From Burkholderiaceae bacterium (GTDB lineage Bacteria > Pseudomonadota > Gammaproteobacteria > Burkholderiales > Burkholderiaceae_E): a stretch of DNA of 64,000 nucleotides. The stretch lies in assembly GCA_027493945.1 (NCBI GenBank), contig JAOSJU010000001.1, positions 2,972,484 through 3,036,483 of the forward strand. The letters are read 5' to 3'. Below, in pieces: positions 1 to 10,618 of this stretch. The notes under the pieces were generated by a model. It did no database searches and was not told the origin of the DNA. It saw only the letters and a program-made list of their open reading frames with translations. Within the stretch, counting starts at the first letter, position 1, and every line of letters begins with the position of its first letter. The position numbers were made by a program, and so were the translations under genes.

Positions 1-868
1 CGCGGTCGTGCTCGACGCTAGCGGCCGCCTCGATGCGGTCGGCGTCGTACAGCAGCACGCCGAGGTAGCGGATACGGCCCACGCAGGTCTCCGAGCAGAC
101 GGTGGGCTGCCCGGCCTCGATGCGCGGATAGCAGAAGATGCACTTCTCGGCCTTGCCGGTCTGCCAGTTGTAGTAGATCTTCTTGTACGGGCAACCCGAC
201 ACGCACATGCGCCAGCCGCGGCACTTGTCCTGGTCGATCAGCACGATGCCGTCTTCCTCGCGCTTGTAGATCGACCCCGACGGGCACGAGGCGACACAGG
301 CCGGGTTCAGGCAGTGCTCGCACAGCCCGGGCAGGTACATCATGAAGGTGTTCTCGAACTGCCCGTAGATCTCCTTCTGCACCTGGTCGAAATTGCGGTC
401 CTTCGAGCGCTTCGCGAACTCGCCGCCGAGGATCTCCTCCCAGTTCGGTCCCCACTCGATCTTCTGCATCCGCTCGCCGGTGATGAGGCTCCTCGGCCGC
501 GCCGTCGGCGGTGCCGTCATCTCGGGCGCCGACTGCAGGTGGTCGTAGTCGAAGGTGAACGGCTCGTAGTAGTCGTCAATCTGCGGCAGGTCGGGGTTCG
601 CGAAGATGCGCATCAGCAGCTGCCACTTGCCGCCCTGGCGCGGGCGGATCGAGCCGTCCGCGCGGCGCACCCAGCCGCCGTTCCAGCGGTCCTGGTTCTC
701 CCACTCCTTCGGATAGCCGATGCCGGGCTTGGTCTCGACGTTGTTGAACCACGCGTACTCCATGCCGGCGCGGTTGGTCCAGACGTTCTTGCAGGTGACC
801 GAGCAGGTGTGGCAGCCGATGCACTTGTCCAGGTTCAGCACCATGCCGATCTGCGCGCGGATTCTCAT
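1..868 (-). CDS. narH: Respiratory nitrate reductase beta subunit NarH (partial, C-terminus beyond left edge)
   Basis: This is the electron-transfer subunit that carries electrons from NarI to NarG through Fe-S clusters on the cytoplasmic face of the membrane. About 289 of roughly 510 usual residues are present. The N-terminus MRIRAQIGMVLNLDKCIGCH has cysteines at 16, 19, 22 and 26 (first 4Fe-4S site). Further clusters LCEHCLNPACVASCP and CRGWRMCVSGCPYKK follow; the Trp in CRGW is the hallmark of the 3Fe-4S site. The last visible residues, GVLLYDADRIEAAA, match the family. The ATG overlaps the narG stop as ATGA, so the two are translationally coupled. narJ and narI should lie outside the window. 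Confidence 0.97.
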   Translation of the reverse strand, partial: MRIRAQIGMVLNLDKCIGCHTCSVTCKNVWTNRAGMEYAWFNNVETKPGIGYPKEWENQDRWNGGWVRRADGSIRPRQGGKWQLLMRIFANPDLPQIDDYYEPFTFDYDHLQSAPEMTAPPTARPRSLITGERMQKIEWGPNWEEILGGEFAKRSKDRNFDQVQKEIYGQFENTFMMYLPGLCEHCLNPACVASCPSGSIYKREEDGIVLIDQDKCRGWRMCVSGCPYKKIYYNWQTGKAEKCIFCYPRIEAGQPTVCSETCVGRIRYLGVLLYDADRIEAAASVEHDR

Positions 869-3800
869 GGGTGTTCTCCGGGAGTCGTGCCCGCCGGCTC
901 GTCGAGCCAGTCGACCTTCGCCATCTTGCGCACCACCACGAACTCGTCGCGGTTGGTGCCGATGGTGCCGTAGTAGTTGAAGCCGTAGCTGTACTGCGCG
1001 TAGCCGCCGATCATGTGCGTGGGCTTGAGCACCACGCGCGTCACCGAGTTGTGGATGCCGCCGCGCGTCCCGGTGATCTCCGAGCCGGGCGTGTTGATGG
1101 TCTTCTCCTGCGCGTGATACATCATCACCATGCCGGGCTTGACCCGCTGGCTCACCACCGCGCGCGCCGCGATCGCGCCGTTGGCGTTGAAGAGCTCCAC
1201 CCAGTCGTTGTCGACGATGCCGGCGCTGCGCGCGTCGTCCTCCGAGAGCCAGATCACCGGCCCGCCCCGGTTCAGCGTGAGCATGATCAGGTTGTCGGTG
1301 TAGGTGGAGTGGATGCCCCACTTCTGGTGCGGCGTGATGAAGTTCAGCGCGATCTCCGGGTTGCCGTTGGGCTTGCGGCCCATCACCACGCCCACCGCCT
1401 TCAGGTCGACCGGCGGCCGGTAGCTGGCGAAGCCCTCGCCGAACTCGCGCATCCAGGCGTGGTCCTGGTAGAACTGCTGGCGCCCGGACAGCGTGCGCCA
1501 CGGGATCAGCTCGTGCACGTTGGTGTAGCCGGCGTTGTACGAGACCTTCTCGCTCTCCAGCCCCGACCAGGTCGGCGACGAGATGATCTTGCGCGGCTGC
1601 GCCTGGATGTCGCGGAAGCGGATCTTCTCGTCTTCGCGGTGCAACGCCAGGTGCGCATGCTCGCGGCCCGTGATCTTCGACAGCGCCTCCCAGGCCTTCA
1701 CCGCCACCTGCCCGTTGGTTTCGGGGGCCAGCATCATCACGGTCTCGGCCGCGTCGATGTCGGTGACGATGCGCGGCAGGCCCTGCGTGGCGCCCGGCTC
1801 GGCGACCGCGCCGTTCAGCTCGGCGAGCGCGCGCACCTCGTCCTCGGTGTTCCACGCGATGCCCTTGCCGCCGTTGCCGATGCGGCTCATCAGCGGACCG
1901 AGCGAGGTGAAGCGGGCGAAGGTGTTCGGATAGTCGCGCTCGACCACCGTGACCTGCGGCGCGGTTCGCCCCGGCTCCAGCTCGCATTCGCCGCGCTTCC
2001 AGTCGCGCACCTCCAGCGGCTGCGCGAGTTCGCCGGGCGTGTCGTGCATCATCGGCGCGAGCACCACCTCTTTCTCGACGCCGAGATGGCCGACGCAGAC
2101 TTCGCTCAGCTTCTTCGCGAACCCCTTGTAGATCTCCCAGTCGCTGCGCGCCTGCCACGCCGGGTCCACCGCGGTGGACAGCGGATGGATGAACGGATGC
2201 ATGTCGCTGGTGTTCAGGTCGTTCTTCTCGTACCAGGTGGCCGTCGGCAGCACCACGTCCGAGTACAGGCAGGTGGTGCTCATGCGGAAGTCGAGCGTCA
2301 CCAGCAGGTCGAGCTTGCCCTCGGGCGCCTTCTCGTGCCAGCGCACTTCGCGCGGCTTCGCGTCGCCGGGGCCGAGGTCGCGGCCCTGCACGCCGTGGCT
2401 GGTGCCGAGCAGGTGGCGCAGGAAGTACTCGTGACCCTTGCCCGAGGAGCCGAGCAGGTTCGAGCGCCAGACGAACAGGTTGCGCGGCCAGTTGGCCGGA
2501 TCGTCGGGGTCTTCGCAGCTCAGCTGCAGCGAACCGTCCTTCAGCCCTCGGGTCACGTAGTCCTTCGGGTCGACTCCGGCCGCCTGCGCGTCGCGCACCA
2601 CCTGCAGCGGATTCGTCTTCAGCTGCGGCGCCGACGGCAGCCAGCCCATGCGCTCGGCGCGCACGTTGTAGTCGATCATCGATCCGCGCGCGGCGTCGGG
2701 CCCGGCCAGCGGCGAGACGATCTCCTGCACGCCGAGCCGCTCGTAGCGCCACTGGTCGGTGTGCGCATAGAAGAAGCTGGTCGAGTTCTGCTGCCGCGGC
2801 GGCCGGATCCAGTCGAGCGCGAACGCCAGCGCGGTCCATCCGGTCTGCGGCCTGAGCTTCTCCTGCCCGACGTAGTGCGCCCAGCCGCCCCCGGTCTGGC
2901 CCACGCAGCCGCACAGCATCAGCATGTTGATGATGCCGCGGTAGTTCATGTCGCTGTGGTACCAGTGGTTCATCCCCGCGCCGATGATCACCATCGAGCG
3001 GCCCCGGGTCTTGTCGGCGTTGTCGGCGAACTGCCGCGCCACCGCGATCGCCTGCGCGCGCGGCACGCCGGTGATCCGCTCCTGCCAGGCCGGCGTGTAC
3101 GGCCGGTCGCTGTCGTAGTCGTCGGCGGCGTTCTCGTCGGGCAGGCCGCGCGCCACGCCGTAGTTGGCCGCGAGCAGGTCGAACACGGTGGCCACGAACA
3201 CTTCGCGGCGCTCGCCGTCCTGCACCAGCGTGAGCCGCGCGGCGGGCACCTGCCTCTCGAGCACCGACGCGCCCTGGTCGTTGGCCTGGAAGTGCGGCGT
3301 CTCGATCCCGCCAAAATACGGGAAGCCGACGGTGACCACCTCGTGCGCCTGCGCGGCGTCGTCGATCAGCGACAGCGCCAGCTTCACTTCCGAGCCGCTG
3401 CGCGCCTCGCGGCTCTCCAGGTTCCACTTGCCGGCGTCGCTGCGGCCCTCCTTGCCCCAGCGAAAACCGATCGAGCCATTGGGCACCACCACCGCGCCGC
3501 CGCGGTCGAAGGCCACCGTCTTCCACTCGGGGTTGTTGTCCTGGTCGAGCGCATCGTCGAAGTCGCTCGCGCGCAGGTAGCGATCGGGCGCGAGCACCTT
3601 CCTGCCGTCGGCCAGCGTCGTCTCGCGCAACTGCACCAGCAGCGGCAGGTCGGTGTAGCGGCGCGCGTAGTCGTCGAAGTAGGCCGAGCGCCGCTCGAAG
3701 TAGAACTCCTTCAGGATCACGTGGCCCATCGCCATCGCCAGGGCCGCGTCGGTGCCCTGCTTCGGATGCAGCCAGAGGTCGGCGAGCTTCGACACCTCGG

Positions 3801-4656
3801 CGTAGTCGGGCGTGACCGCGACCACTTTCGCGCCCTTGTAGCGCACCTCGGTGAAGAAATGGGCGTCGGGCGTGCGCGTCTGCGGCACGTTCGACCCCCA
3901 GGCAATCAGGAAGGTCGAGTTGTACCAGTCGGCCGACTCCGGCACGTCGGTCTGCTCGCCCCAGGTCTGCGGACTCGACGGCGGCAGGTCGCAGTACCAG
4001 TCGTAGAAGCTCATGCAGGTGCCGCCGATCAGCGACAGGTAGCGCGAACCGGCGGCGTACGAAATCATCGACATCGCCGGGATCGGCGAGAAGCCGACCA
4101 CGCGATCGGGGCCATGGCGCCTGATCGTGTAGACGTTGGCGGCGGCGATCAGCTCGTTGACTTCGTCCCACTCTGCGCGCACGAAGCCGCCCATGCCGCG
4201 CTGGCGCTGGTAGTCGCGCCGCAGCGCGTCGTTCTCGACGATCGTGGCCCATGCGTCGACCGGCGAGTTCGTCACCGCGCGCGCCGCGCGCCAGGCCTTC
4301 ATCAGGCGGCCGCGCACCATCGGATACTTCACGCGGTTCGCGCTGTACAGGTACCAGCTGTAGCTCGCGCCACGCGCGCAGCCGCGCGGCTCGTGGTTGG
4401 GCAGGTCGGGACGCGTGCGCGGATAGTCGGTCTGCTGCGTCTCCCAGGTGACGATTCCGCCCTTCACGTAGATCTTCCACGAGCACGAGCCGGTGCAGTT
4501 CGTGCCGTGCGTCGAGCGGACGATCTTGTCGTGCTGCCAGCGGTTGCGATATGCGTCTTCCCAGGTGCGGTCTTCACCGGTGGCGAGCCCGTGGCCTTCG
4601 GAGAAGGCCTCCTTCGGCTGGTTGAAGAACGTGAGGCGGTCGAGGAAGTGGCTCAT
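865..4656 (-). CDS. narG: Respiratory nitrate reductase alpha subunit NarG
   Basis: This is the catalytic molybdo-bis-MGD subunit reducing nitrate to nitrite with quinol-derived electrons. At 1263 aa it matches the usual length of about 1250. The N-terminal 4Fe-4S ligands are visible: His50, Cys54 and Cys58 in HGTNCTGSCSW, and Cys93 in EPRGCARG. The stretch FYDWYCDLP carries the Asp that ligates molybdenum in this family. There is no twin-arginine leader beyond the vestigial N-terminus, as in other cytoplasmic Nar enzymes. The gene starts 34 bp after the narK2 stop and overlaps narH by 4 bp, so narK1-narK2-narG-narH reads as one operon. No frame breaks are seen in this long gene. Confidence 0.98.
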   Translation of the reverse strand: MSHFLDRLTFFNQPKEAFSEGHGLATGEDRTWEDAYRNRWQHDKIVRSTHGTNCTGSCSWKIYVKGGIVTWETQQTDYPRTRPDLPNHEPRGCARGASYSWYLYSANRVKYPMVRGRLMKAWRAARAVTNSPVDAWATIVENDALRRDYQRQRGMGGFVRAEWDEVNELIAAANVYTIRRHGPDRVVGFSPIPAMSMISYAAGSRYLSLIGGTCMSFYDWYCDLPPSSPQTWGEQTDVPESADWYNSTFLIAWGSNVPQTRTPDAHFFTEVRYKGAKVVAVTPDYAEVSKLADLWLHPKQGTDAALAMAMGHVILKEFYFERRSAYFDDYARRYTDLPLLVQLRETTLADGRKVLAPDRYLRASDFDDALDQDNNPEWKTVAFDRGGAVVVPNGSIGFRWGKEGRSDAGKWNLESREARSGSEVKLALSLIDDAAQAHEVVTVGFPYFGGIETPHFQANDQGASVLERQVPAARLTLVQDGERREVFVATVFDLLAANYGVARGLPDENAADDYDSDRPYTPAWQERITGVPRAQAIAVARQFADNADKTRGRSMVIIGAGMNHWYHSDMNYRGIINMLMLCGCVGQTGGGWAHYVGQEKLRPQTGWTALAFALDWIRPPRQQNSTSFFYAHTDQWRYERLGVQEIVSPLAGPDAARGSMIDYNVRAERMGWLPSAPQLKTNPLQVVRDAQAAGVDPKDYVTRGLKDGSLQLSCEDPDDPANWPRNLFVWRSNLLGSSGKGHEYFLRHLLGTSHGVQGRDLGPGDAKPREVRWHEKAPEGKLDLLVTLDFRMSTTCLYSDVVLPTATWYEKNDLNTSDMHPFIHPLSTAVDPAWQARSDWEIYKGFAKKLSEVCVGHLGVEKEVVLAPMMHDTPGELAQPLEVRDWKRGECELEPGRTAPQVTVVERDYPNTFARFTSLGPLMSRIGNGGKGIAWNTEDEVRALAELNGAVAEPGATQGLPRIVTDIDAAETVMMLAPETNGQVAVKAWEALSKITGREHAHLALHREDEKIRFRDIQAQPRKIISSPTWSGLESEKVSYNAGYTNVHELIPWRTLSGRQQFYQDHAWMREFGEGFASYRPPVDLKAVGVVMGRKPNGNPEIALNFITPHQKWGIHSTYTDNLIMLTLNRGGPVIWLSEDDARSAGIVDNDWVELFNANGAIAARAVVSQRVKPGMVMMYHAQEKTINTPGSEITGTRGGIHNSVTRVVLKPTHMIGGYAQYSYGFNYYGTIGTNRDEFVVVRKMAKVDWLDEPAGTTPGEHP

Positions 4657-4690
4657 CGGGGGCTCCCGGATTCGTTCGGCGTGCGCGTGC

Positions 4691-6140
4691 TCAGCACGGC
4701 ATCTCCGCGTTCCTGCGCGCGTAGTACCACCAGGTCAGGACGATGCACAGCGCATAGAAGACGGTGAAGATCCACAGCGCGGCCTCGGGCCCGCCGGTGG
4801 CGGCGATCGAGCTGCCGTAGCTCTTCGGGATGAAGAAGCCGCCGTACGCGCCCAACGCGCCGGCAAAACCCAGCGCCGCGGCGCCCTCGGTGTTGCCCTC
4901 GCGCACCGCCCTGGCGCGCTCGGCGTCGTCGTCGCTGCGCAACTCGGCCAGCTTCTGGTTCAGGAAGATCACCGGAATCATCCGGAACGTGGACCCGTTG
5001 CCGATGCCGGTGGTCAGGAACAGCAGCAGGAACATCAGGAAGAAGCCGGCGAAGCTGCCCTCTGCCGGGCCGAACGGCAACGCGAAACCGCCGCTTCCCT
5101 TGGGCAGGAAGAACAGCACACCGATCACCGCCAGCGCCATCACCACGAAGTTCCACAAGGTGACCCGCGCGCCGCCGAGCTGGTCGGACAGCCAGCCGCC
5201 GACCGGCCTGATCAGCGCGCCCACCAGCGGACCCAGCCAGGCGAAGGCGAGCGGATTGACGCTCGGAAACTGGCTGCGGATCAGCAGCGGGAAGCCCGCG
5301 GCGAAGCCGATGAACGAGCCGAAGGTGCCGAGATAGAGCACGCACATCAGCCAGTTGTGCTTGCGCCGGAAGATCGCAGCCTGCGCGGCGAACGACGCCT
5401 TCGCGTCGGCGATGTCGTTCATGAAGAACCAGGCCGCGACTGCCGCCACCGCGATCCACGGCACCCAGATGAACGCGGCGTTCTGCGTCCACACGTGGAC
5501 CTGGTCGCCGAACCTGTTGACGACCACCTGCGGGTCGCCGCCGAAGACCCCGAGGATGCCCACCGCGACCACCAGCGGCGTGAGGAACTGCACCACCGAC
5601 ACGCCGAGGTTGCCCAGCCCCGCGTTCACGCCCAGCGCCGAGCCCTTGCGCTCCTTCGGGAAGAAGAAGCTGATGTTGGCCATGCTCGAGCTGAAGTTGC
5701 CGCCGCCCAGCCCGCACAGCAGCGCGAGCACCAGCATCGTCGGATAGGCGGTGGACGGATCCTGCACCGCGATGCCGATGCCGATCGCCGGGATCAGCAG
5801 CGACGCGGTCGAGATCGCGGTCCAGCGCCGCCCGCCGAACAGCGGAATCATGAACGAATAGAAGATGCGCAGCGTCGCGCCCGACAGCGCCGGCGCGGCG
5901 GCGAGCCAGAACAGCTGGTTTGTCGAGTACTTGAAGCCGAGCGCCGGCAGGCTCACCGCCACCACGCTCCAGAGCTGCCAGATGGCGAACGCCGGGGAAC
6001 AGCGCCGGCACCGAGATCCACAGGTTGAGCCTGGCGATCGCCTCGCCTTCGCGCGCCCAGAACGCCTTGTCTTCGGGCGTCCAGACGTGCAGCACGCCGC
6101 CGGGGCGTGCGCGCGTGACATCGGCCGCGGTCGCATTCAT
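4691..6140 (-). CDS. narK: Nitrate/nitrite transporter NarK2 type (frameshift near 5994)
   Basis: This is a major facilitator transporter, probably nitrate/nitrite antiport, feeding NarG. The start ATG at 6140 gives MNATAADVTRARPGG and then NLWISVPALFP. The frame then changes and continues AFAIWQLWSVVAVSLPALGF to the stop at 4691. Family signatures are FGGRRWTAIST and SSMANISFFFPKERKGSALG. One extra base within the GGGG run at 5994-5997 (plus strand) explains the break; without it the protein is 482 aa with 12 predicted helices, close to E. coli NarK. A sequencing error or a recent frameshift mutation are both possible. It lies 25 bp after narK1 and 34 bp before narG. Confidence 0.9.
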
Positions 6141-6165
6141 CGGGAAGACCTCCGTCGCGCGGCGC

Positions 6166-7444
6166 TCATCCGCGCGCTACCTCGGCCGCGCGATGCGGCC
6201 CCATGACTTCGGTGCGGCGCACCTCGGTGAAATACATCCAGATCAGCGAAACCCAGACCACGCCGTACATCAGCATGAAGGCGCTCGAGCGGATGCCGGT
6301 CAGGTCGAGCAGCGCGCCGAACATGATCGGCAGCACGAAGCCGCCCAGCCCGCCGGCCAGGCCGACGATGCCCGAGATGGTGCCGATGTTCTGCGGGTAC
6401 TCGTCGCTGATGTACTTGAACACGCTCGCCTTGCCGAAGGCCCAGGCGATGCCGAGCACGAACATCAGCAGCGTGAACGTGTAGACGTTCAGGCCGATCG
6501 TGAAACTGCGCGTGCCCTCGACCGTCGCCACCGTGAACTGCGTCTGCGGGTAGCTGAGCAGGAACAGGCAGATCCAGCTCACCCACATCACCCACCAGGT
6601 CACGCTGTGCGCGCCATAGCGGTCGGACAGCCAGCCGCCGACTGCGCGAAGCACGCCTCCGGGCAGCGAGAAACAGGCTGCGAGCAGCGCCGCGACGCGG
6701 ATGTCCAGGCCGTACTCGCCGACGTAGTACTGCACCATCCACAGGCTGAGCGCCACGTAGCCGCCGAACACGATGCTGTAGTACTGGCAGTACTTGAGCA
6801 CCCGCGGATCCTTCAGCGCGGCGAGCTGGTCAACGAAGCGCACGTGGCTGGGCACCCGGTGCGCCGGGTCGCTGTGGCTGAGAAGCCAGAACAGCACCAC
6901 CGTGCCGAGCATGATCGCCGCATAGACCTTCGGCACCATCGTCCAGCCGAAGGCCACGACCAGCGCCGGCGCGACGAACTTGTTGACCGCCGCGCCGGAG
7001 TTGCCCGCGCCGTAGACGCCCATCGCGAAGCCCTGGCGATGGCGGGGGAAACCAGCGCGCGACGTAAGGCGTGCCCACCGAGAACGAGCCGCCGGCCAGC
7101 CCGACGAACAGCCCGATCACGATGAAATGCCAGAACTCGGTGGCGTAGGCCATCAGCCAGATCGCCGGGACCGTCGCGGCCATCAGCAGCGCCATCACGA
7201 TGCGTCCGCCGTAGCGATCGGTCCAGATGCCCAGCGGCACGCGTACCAGCGAGCCGGTGAGCACCGGCGTGGCGGTGAGCAGGCCGAACTCGGTCGCATT
7301 GAGGTTCAGCGCCTTGCGGATCGGGATTCCGATAACGCCGAACATCATCCAGACCATGAAGCAGACGGTGAACGCGAGGGTGCTGGCGATCAGCACCGAC
7401 AGCGCCTGGCGCGCGCGCTGCCCTTCGAGTGCGGTGGACGTCAT
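6166..7444 (-). CDS. narK: Nitrate transporter NarK1 type (frameshift near 7046)
   Basis: This is an MFS nitrate transporter of the NarK1 class (presumed nitrate/H+ symport), first gene of the narK1K2GH operon. The start at 7444 (MTSTALEGQRARQALSVLIA) is chosen because GGAG lies 8 bases upstream; an in-frame ATG at 7480 has no such site. After TPYVARWFP the frame changes and resumes RHRQGFAMGVYGAGNSGAAV to the stop at 6166. One extra base in the GGGGG run at 7044-7048 (plus strand) accounts for it; the corrected length is 425 aa. Tandem narK1-narK2 genes upstream of narG are common in beta- and gammaproteobacterial denitrifiers. Confidence 0.9.
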
Positions 7445-7565
7445 GACCAAATCTCCATGACGGCACTGTAGGCAGCGCACCGCGCGGCGAACATCCTCCG
7501 GGACGGCAGCGGCGGGCGCTGCGAAAGAACGATGCGGCGCCGGCCGCCATCGTCCGGAAGGAGTA
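7445..7565. promoter_or_regulatory. narL-narK1 intergenic region, presumed nar promoter
   Basis: This 121 bp gap is where an Fnr/NarL-controlled promoter for narK1K2GH would be expected. A single minus-strand heptamer TACTCCT at 7559-7565 fits the NarL pattern TACYYMT. No convincing TTGAT-N4-ATCAA Fnr site was found by eye, so the regulatory content is uncertain. Confidence 0.3.
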
Positions 7566-8234
7566 CTACCCCGGCCCGCGTCCGGTGAGGTACACGGCCG
7601 CCTGCACGCGCGAGCTCAGCCCGAGCTTGCGCAGGATGTGCTGGACGTGGATCTTGACCGTCGTCTCGGCGATGTCGAGCTCGCGCGCGATCGCCTTGTT
7701 GCTCGCCCCGCGCGCGATGTGCCCGAGGATCTCGCGCTCGCGCGGCGACAGCCTGGCGAGCGGATCGTCGGGCGCGGCGCCGCCGGCGGGCGCATCGCCC
7801 CGCGCGCTCGCCCGCAGCGCCTGCACCAGCTTGCCGGTCATCTCCGGGCTGACCACCGATTCGCCGCGCATCGTGCCGCGAATCGCCTGCGCGAGCATGT
7901 CGCCATCGATCGTCTTCAGCACGTAGCCCTGCGCGCCCGCTCGCAGCGCGCTCGCCAGGTCGGTCTCGTCCTCGCTGACGGTGAGCATCAGCACCTTCGC
8001 GCCCGGCGCCGCTTCCTTCAGCCCGGCCAGCGCCGCGATCCCTGTCACGCCGGGCAAGTGGTTGTCGAGCAGAATGACGTCGGGCTGCAGCTCGCGCGCG
8101 CGACGCGTTGCCTCGCCCGCGTCGGCCGCCTCGCCGGCCACGACGAGATCGCGTTCGGTGGCGAGCAGCGCCACCAGGCCGCGGCGAAACAGCGTGTGGT
8201 CGTCGACCACGAGCAGCCGGATCGGGTCGCTCAT
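7566..8234 (-). CDS. narL: Nitrate/nitrite response regulator NarL
   Basis: This is the response regulator partner of NarX. It is 222 aa with an N-terminal receiver domain: acidic pocket Asp11-Asp12, phospho-acceptor Asp57 in VILLDNHLPG, and Lys in YVLKTIDGD. An Ala/Gly-rich linker leads to a C-terminal LuxR/GerE helix-turn-helix (LSPREREILGHIARGASNKA, ETTVKIHVQHILRKLGLSSR). It sits 34 bp downstream of narX and just upstream of the nar operon, so it probably activates narK1K2GHJI when nitrate is present. Length and motifs are normal. Confidence 0.95.
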   Translation of the reverse strand: MSDPIRLLVVDDHTLFRRGLVALLATERDLVVAGEAADAGEATRRARELQPDVILLDNHLPGVTGIAALAGLKEAAPGAKVLMLTVSEDETDLASALRAGAQGYVLKTIDGDMLAQAIRGTMRGESVVSPEMTGKLVQALRASARGDAPAGGAAPDDPLARLSPREREILGHIARGASNKAIARELDIAETTVKIHVQHILRKLGLSSRVQAAVYLTGRGPG

Positions 8235-8268
8235 GCCGTGCCCCTGCCGCAGGTGCGGGCGACGTCCA

Positions 8269-10171
8269 TCAGGCGGCCGCCTCTTCGGCCGTCGCGGCCC
8301 GCAGCTGTGGCGGCAGCGCGAGGATCACGCGGGTTCCCTCGCCGGGCGCTGACTCCACCGAGACCTGCGCGCCGATGCGCTGCGCGCGCTCGCGCATGAT
8401 GCGCAGCCCCACCCGCGTCTCGTTGCTGTCCGCGGCCGCGGCGTCGAAGCCGCCGCCGTCGTCGCGCACCTCGAAGCGCCAGGCCGGCGACTGCCGGACG
8501 TCCAGCCATACCGGGTCGCGCCCGCGTGCTTGCGCACGTTCGACAGCGCTTCCTGCACCACGTGCAGCACCTGCACCTGCACCGCCGGATCGAGCGGCAG
8601 GCCGTGGCCTTCGACGCGCAGGTGCGAGCGCAAGCCGGTCTGGTGCTCGAACTTCGACAGCGTGGTACGCAGCGCCGGCTCGATGTCCTCGTCGCGCGTG
8701 CGCGTGCGGAAATGCACCAGCAGCTCGCGCACGTCGCTGTAGCTCTCGCGCACGCCGGTGTCGAGCTCGCCGATGATTCTCCCGACCGCCGGCGTGTCGC
8801 CGCGCGCCACCGCGTCGCGCAGCAGCCTCACCGGATCTTCATGAACGCGAGCGACTGCGCGATCGAGTCGTGCAGCTCCTGCGCGAGCAATCCTCGCTCC
8901 TGGGCCACCGCCGTCTCGACGTCGAGCGCGGCCGCACGCAGGCCTTCCATTGCGCTCGCCAGGTGGCTGGCCAGCGTCTCGAGCAGCGAGCGTTCCTCCT
9001 CGCCGATCGCCGCCTCTCCGTAGTAGAACAGATCGATCTCGCCGAGCACCCGCTGGTGCAGCGCGATCGGCACCGAGACCAGCGTGCGGTAGCCCGCGGC
9101 CGCGCAGTGGTCGAAGCTCATCTCCGGGTGCGGCCGGATCGCGATCACGCGCACCCCCGAGTGCGGCTGCAGCCGCCCGCAATGGCAGGTGCCGGCGTCC
9201 ACGCATTGTTCCTTGCTCGCCATCGCTTCGGGCAGGCTGTCGCCGGCCAGCATCAGGTAGCGCCGGTTGCCTTCGTCCGACCAGCGGATCATCGCCGCGT
9301 CGGCGCGCGCGATTTCGCGCACCTTGCGCACGAAGCCCTGTGCGAGCTCGTCGAGCGATCCGGCCGCGCCGATCAGCGCGCTGGCGTCGTACAGCGCAGC
9401 CAGGCGCTGGCTCTTCTGCTCCAGGCCCGCGGTCTTCTCGCGGACCTTGTCCTCGAGGCCGCGGTACAGCGCCTGCAGCCTCGCGGTCATCCGGTTGAAG
9501 CCGTCGCCCATCTGCCCGAACTCGTCGTTCGAGGTCACCGTGACGCGCGCGTCGAGCTCGCCCTGCTCCACTCTGGCCAGGCCACGCTGCAGCTGCGCGA
9601 CCGGCTCGACCACGAAGATGTAGCCCGCGTAGAGCAGCGCCACCGCGCCGCCGATGGCCAGCGCCAGCATCGCGAACTGCACCGCGTTCAGGATCGCGGT
9701 CGAGCGCGACATCTGTTGCTCGATCGACGCCACGAAGGCGTCGATCGATGCCACGAAGTCGTCGACGCGCGACAGCGGCACCCGCGCCGGGTCGACGAGC
9801 CAGTCCGCGCGCAGCGCCTGCCAGCCGGCGCGCACCTCGGCGAAACGCTGGCGCGTCGCGTCGTTCAGCGGAATGAAGAGGGGCCGCGCCGGATCGCCGC
9901 TGTCCAGGATCCCGACGCTCTCGTCGAACGCCGCGACGCGCCGCACCACTTCGTCGTGCGCGCCGCTGCGCACCTCGAGCGCCAGCCGGTACGCCTGCAT
10001 CCGCATCCGTCCGGCCTCGTTGACCGCGGCGGCGCCCCCTTCGAGGTGCCAGGTCATCCAGAGCGTGAGCCCGATCGCGGCGAGCGCCACCAACAGCATC
10101 GAGAAGCCGATGGCCAGCATCTTGACCGCCAGCGGCCGGGCGGAGGCGCGCACGGTACCCAGCCCCGTCAT
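8269..10171 (-). CDS. narX: Nitrate/nitrite sensor histidine kinase NarX (two frameshifts)
   Basis: This is a membrane sensor kinase for NarL. TM1 spans about residues 15-40, followed by the periplasmic P-box NEAGRMRMQAYRLA (51-64) that binds nitrate in NarX/NarQ. TM2 is near 162-184, then HAMP, a central domain with a Cys cluster (QCVDAGTCHCG), and HisKA_3 with His434 in LLAQELHDSIAQSL. The frame breaks near 8830 (one base missing after MKI) and again near 8510 (one base missing after NVRKHAGATR). The third segment carries DDGGGFDAA, GLRIMRERAQ and APGEGTRVILALP, the G-boxes of the ATPase domain. The corrected length is 634 aa. The start ATG overlaps the preceding ORF as ATGA. Confidence 0.88.
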
Positions 10172-10449
10172 CGCTGCCCGTCGTGCACCGAGACCTGGTC
10201 GATCGTCAGCCCGCCGAGCGGGGCAGGCACGCGGCCCGGTGCACCAGCAAGCTCTTGAGCCAGATCATGGCCGAGCGCGCGCAGCTCCGCCATAAAGGGC
10301 ATCAGGTCGGGTTCGTAGCGGCCCGCAAACGGGTTGCGTATCACGGCGACCGCCGAACCCATCCGCAGCGGCGGATCGGCAGGCGGCATGCCCTCGTGAA
10401 ACACGGTCTCGACGTTCAGCGCGCGCCTGCGGATTTCGATCATCGACAT
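10168..10449 (-). CDS. Truncated DUF1185 (amino acid synthesis family) ORF coupled to narX
   Basis: The ATG at 10449 is preceded by GAGG; it gives MSMIEIRRRALNVETVFHEG followed by PLRMGSAVAVIRNPFAGRYE. This resembles the N-terminal part of DUF1185 proteins (pattern EIRK-EGG-PLR-AAAVAVI-NPFAGR-EDL), which are normally about 190 aa. Here the ORF is only 93 aa and ends APLGGLTIDQVSVHDGQR, with no trace of the usual C-terminal half. Its stop overlaps the narX ATG (ATGA). It may be a degraded gene remnant or a small ORF keeping translation of narX coupled. An in-frame second ATG lies at 10443. The family assignment rests on remembered pattern, not alignment. Confidence 0.55.
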   Translation of the reverse strand: MSMIEIRRRALNVETVFHEGMPPADPPLRMGSAVAVIRNPFAGRYEPDLMPFMAELRALGHDLAQELAGAPGRVPAPLGGLTIDQVSVHDGQR

Positions 10450-10618
10450 CGTCGCCTCATGCTGGCCGCCGCCGGCGACGACGGGCCGATCCCGCGTCAC
10501 CGGCAACGAATCGGCATGGTACCGCGCGCCCGCCCGTCGGTTTGTGCAGCGCAAGACGCCACGCTACGATGACGACCGACCCGCGAAATGCCCGATACAG
10601 GATTGACAGGAGAGATCG

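Noticed and set aside
871..4767. A very long open frame on the plus strand (almost 1300 codons) opposite narG
   Set aside because: It is antisense to narG, rich in Arg/His/Val as expected of shadow frames in GC-rich DNA, and has no recognisable domain. Similar long antisense frames opposite other genes (for example 33032-38866) were rejected for the same reason.
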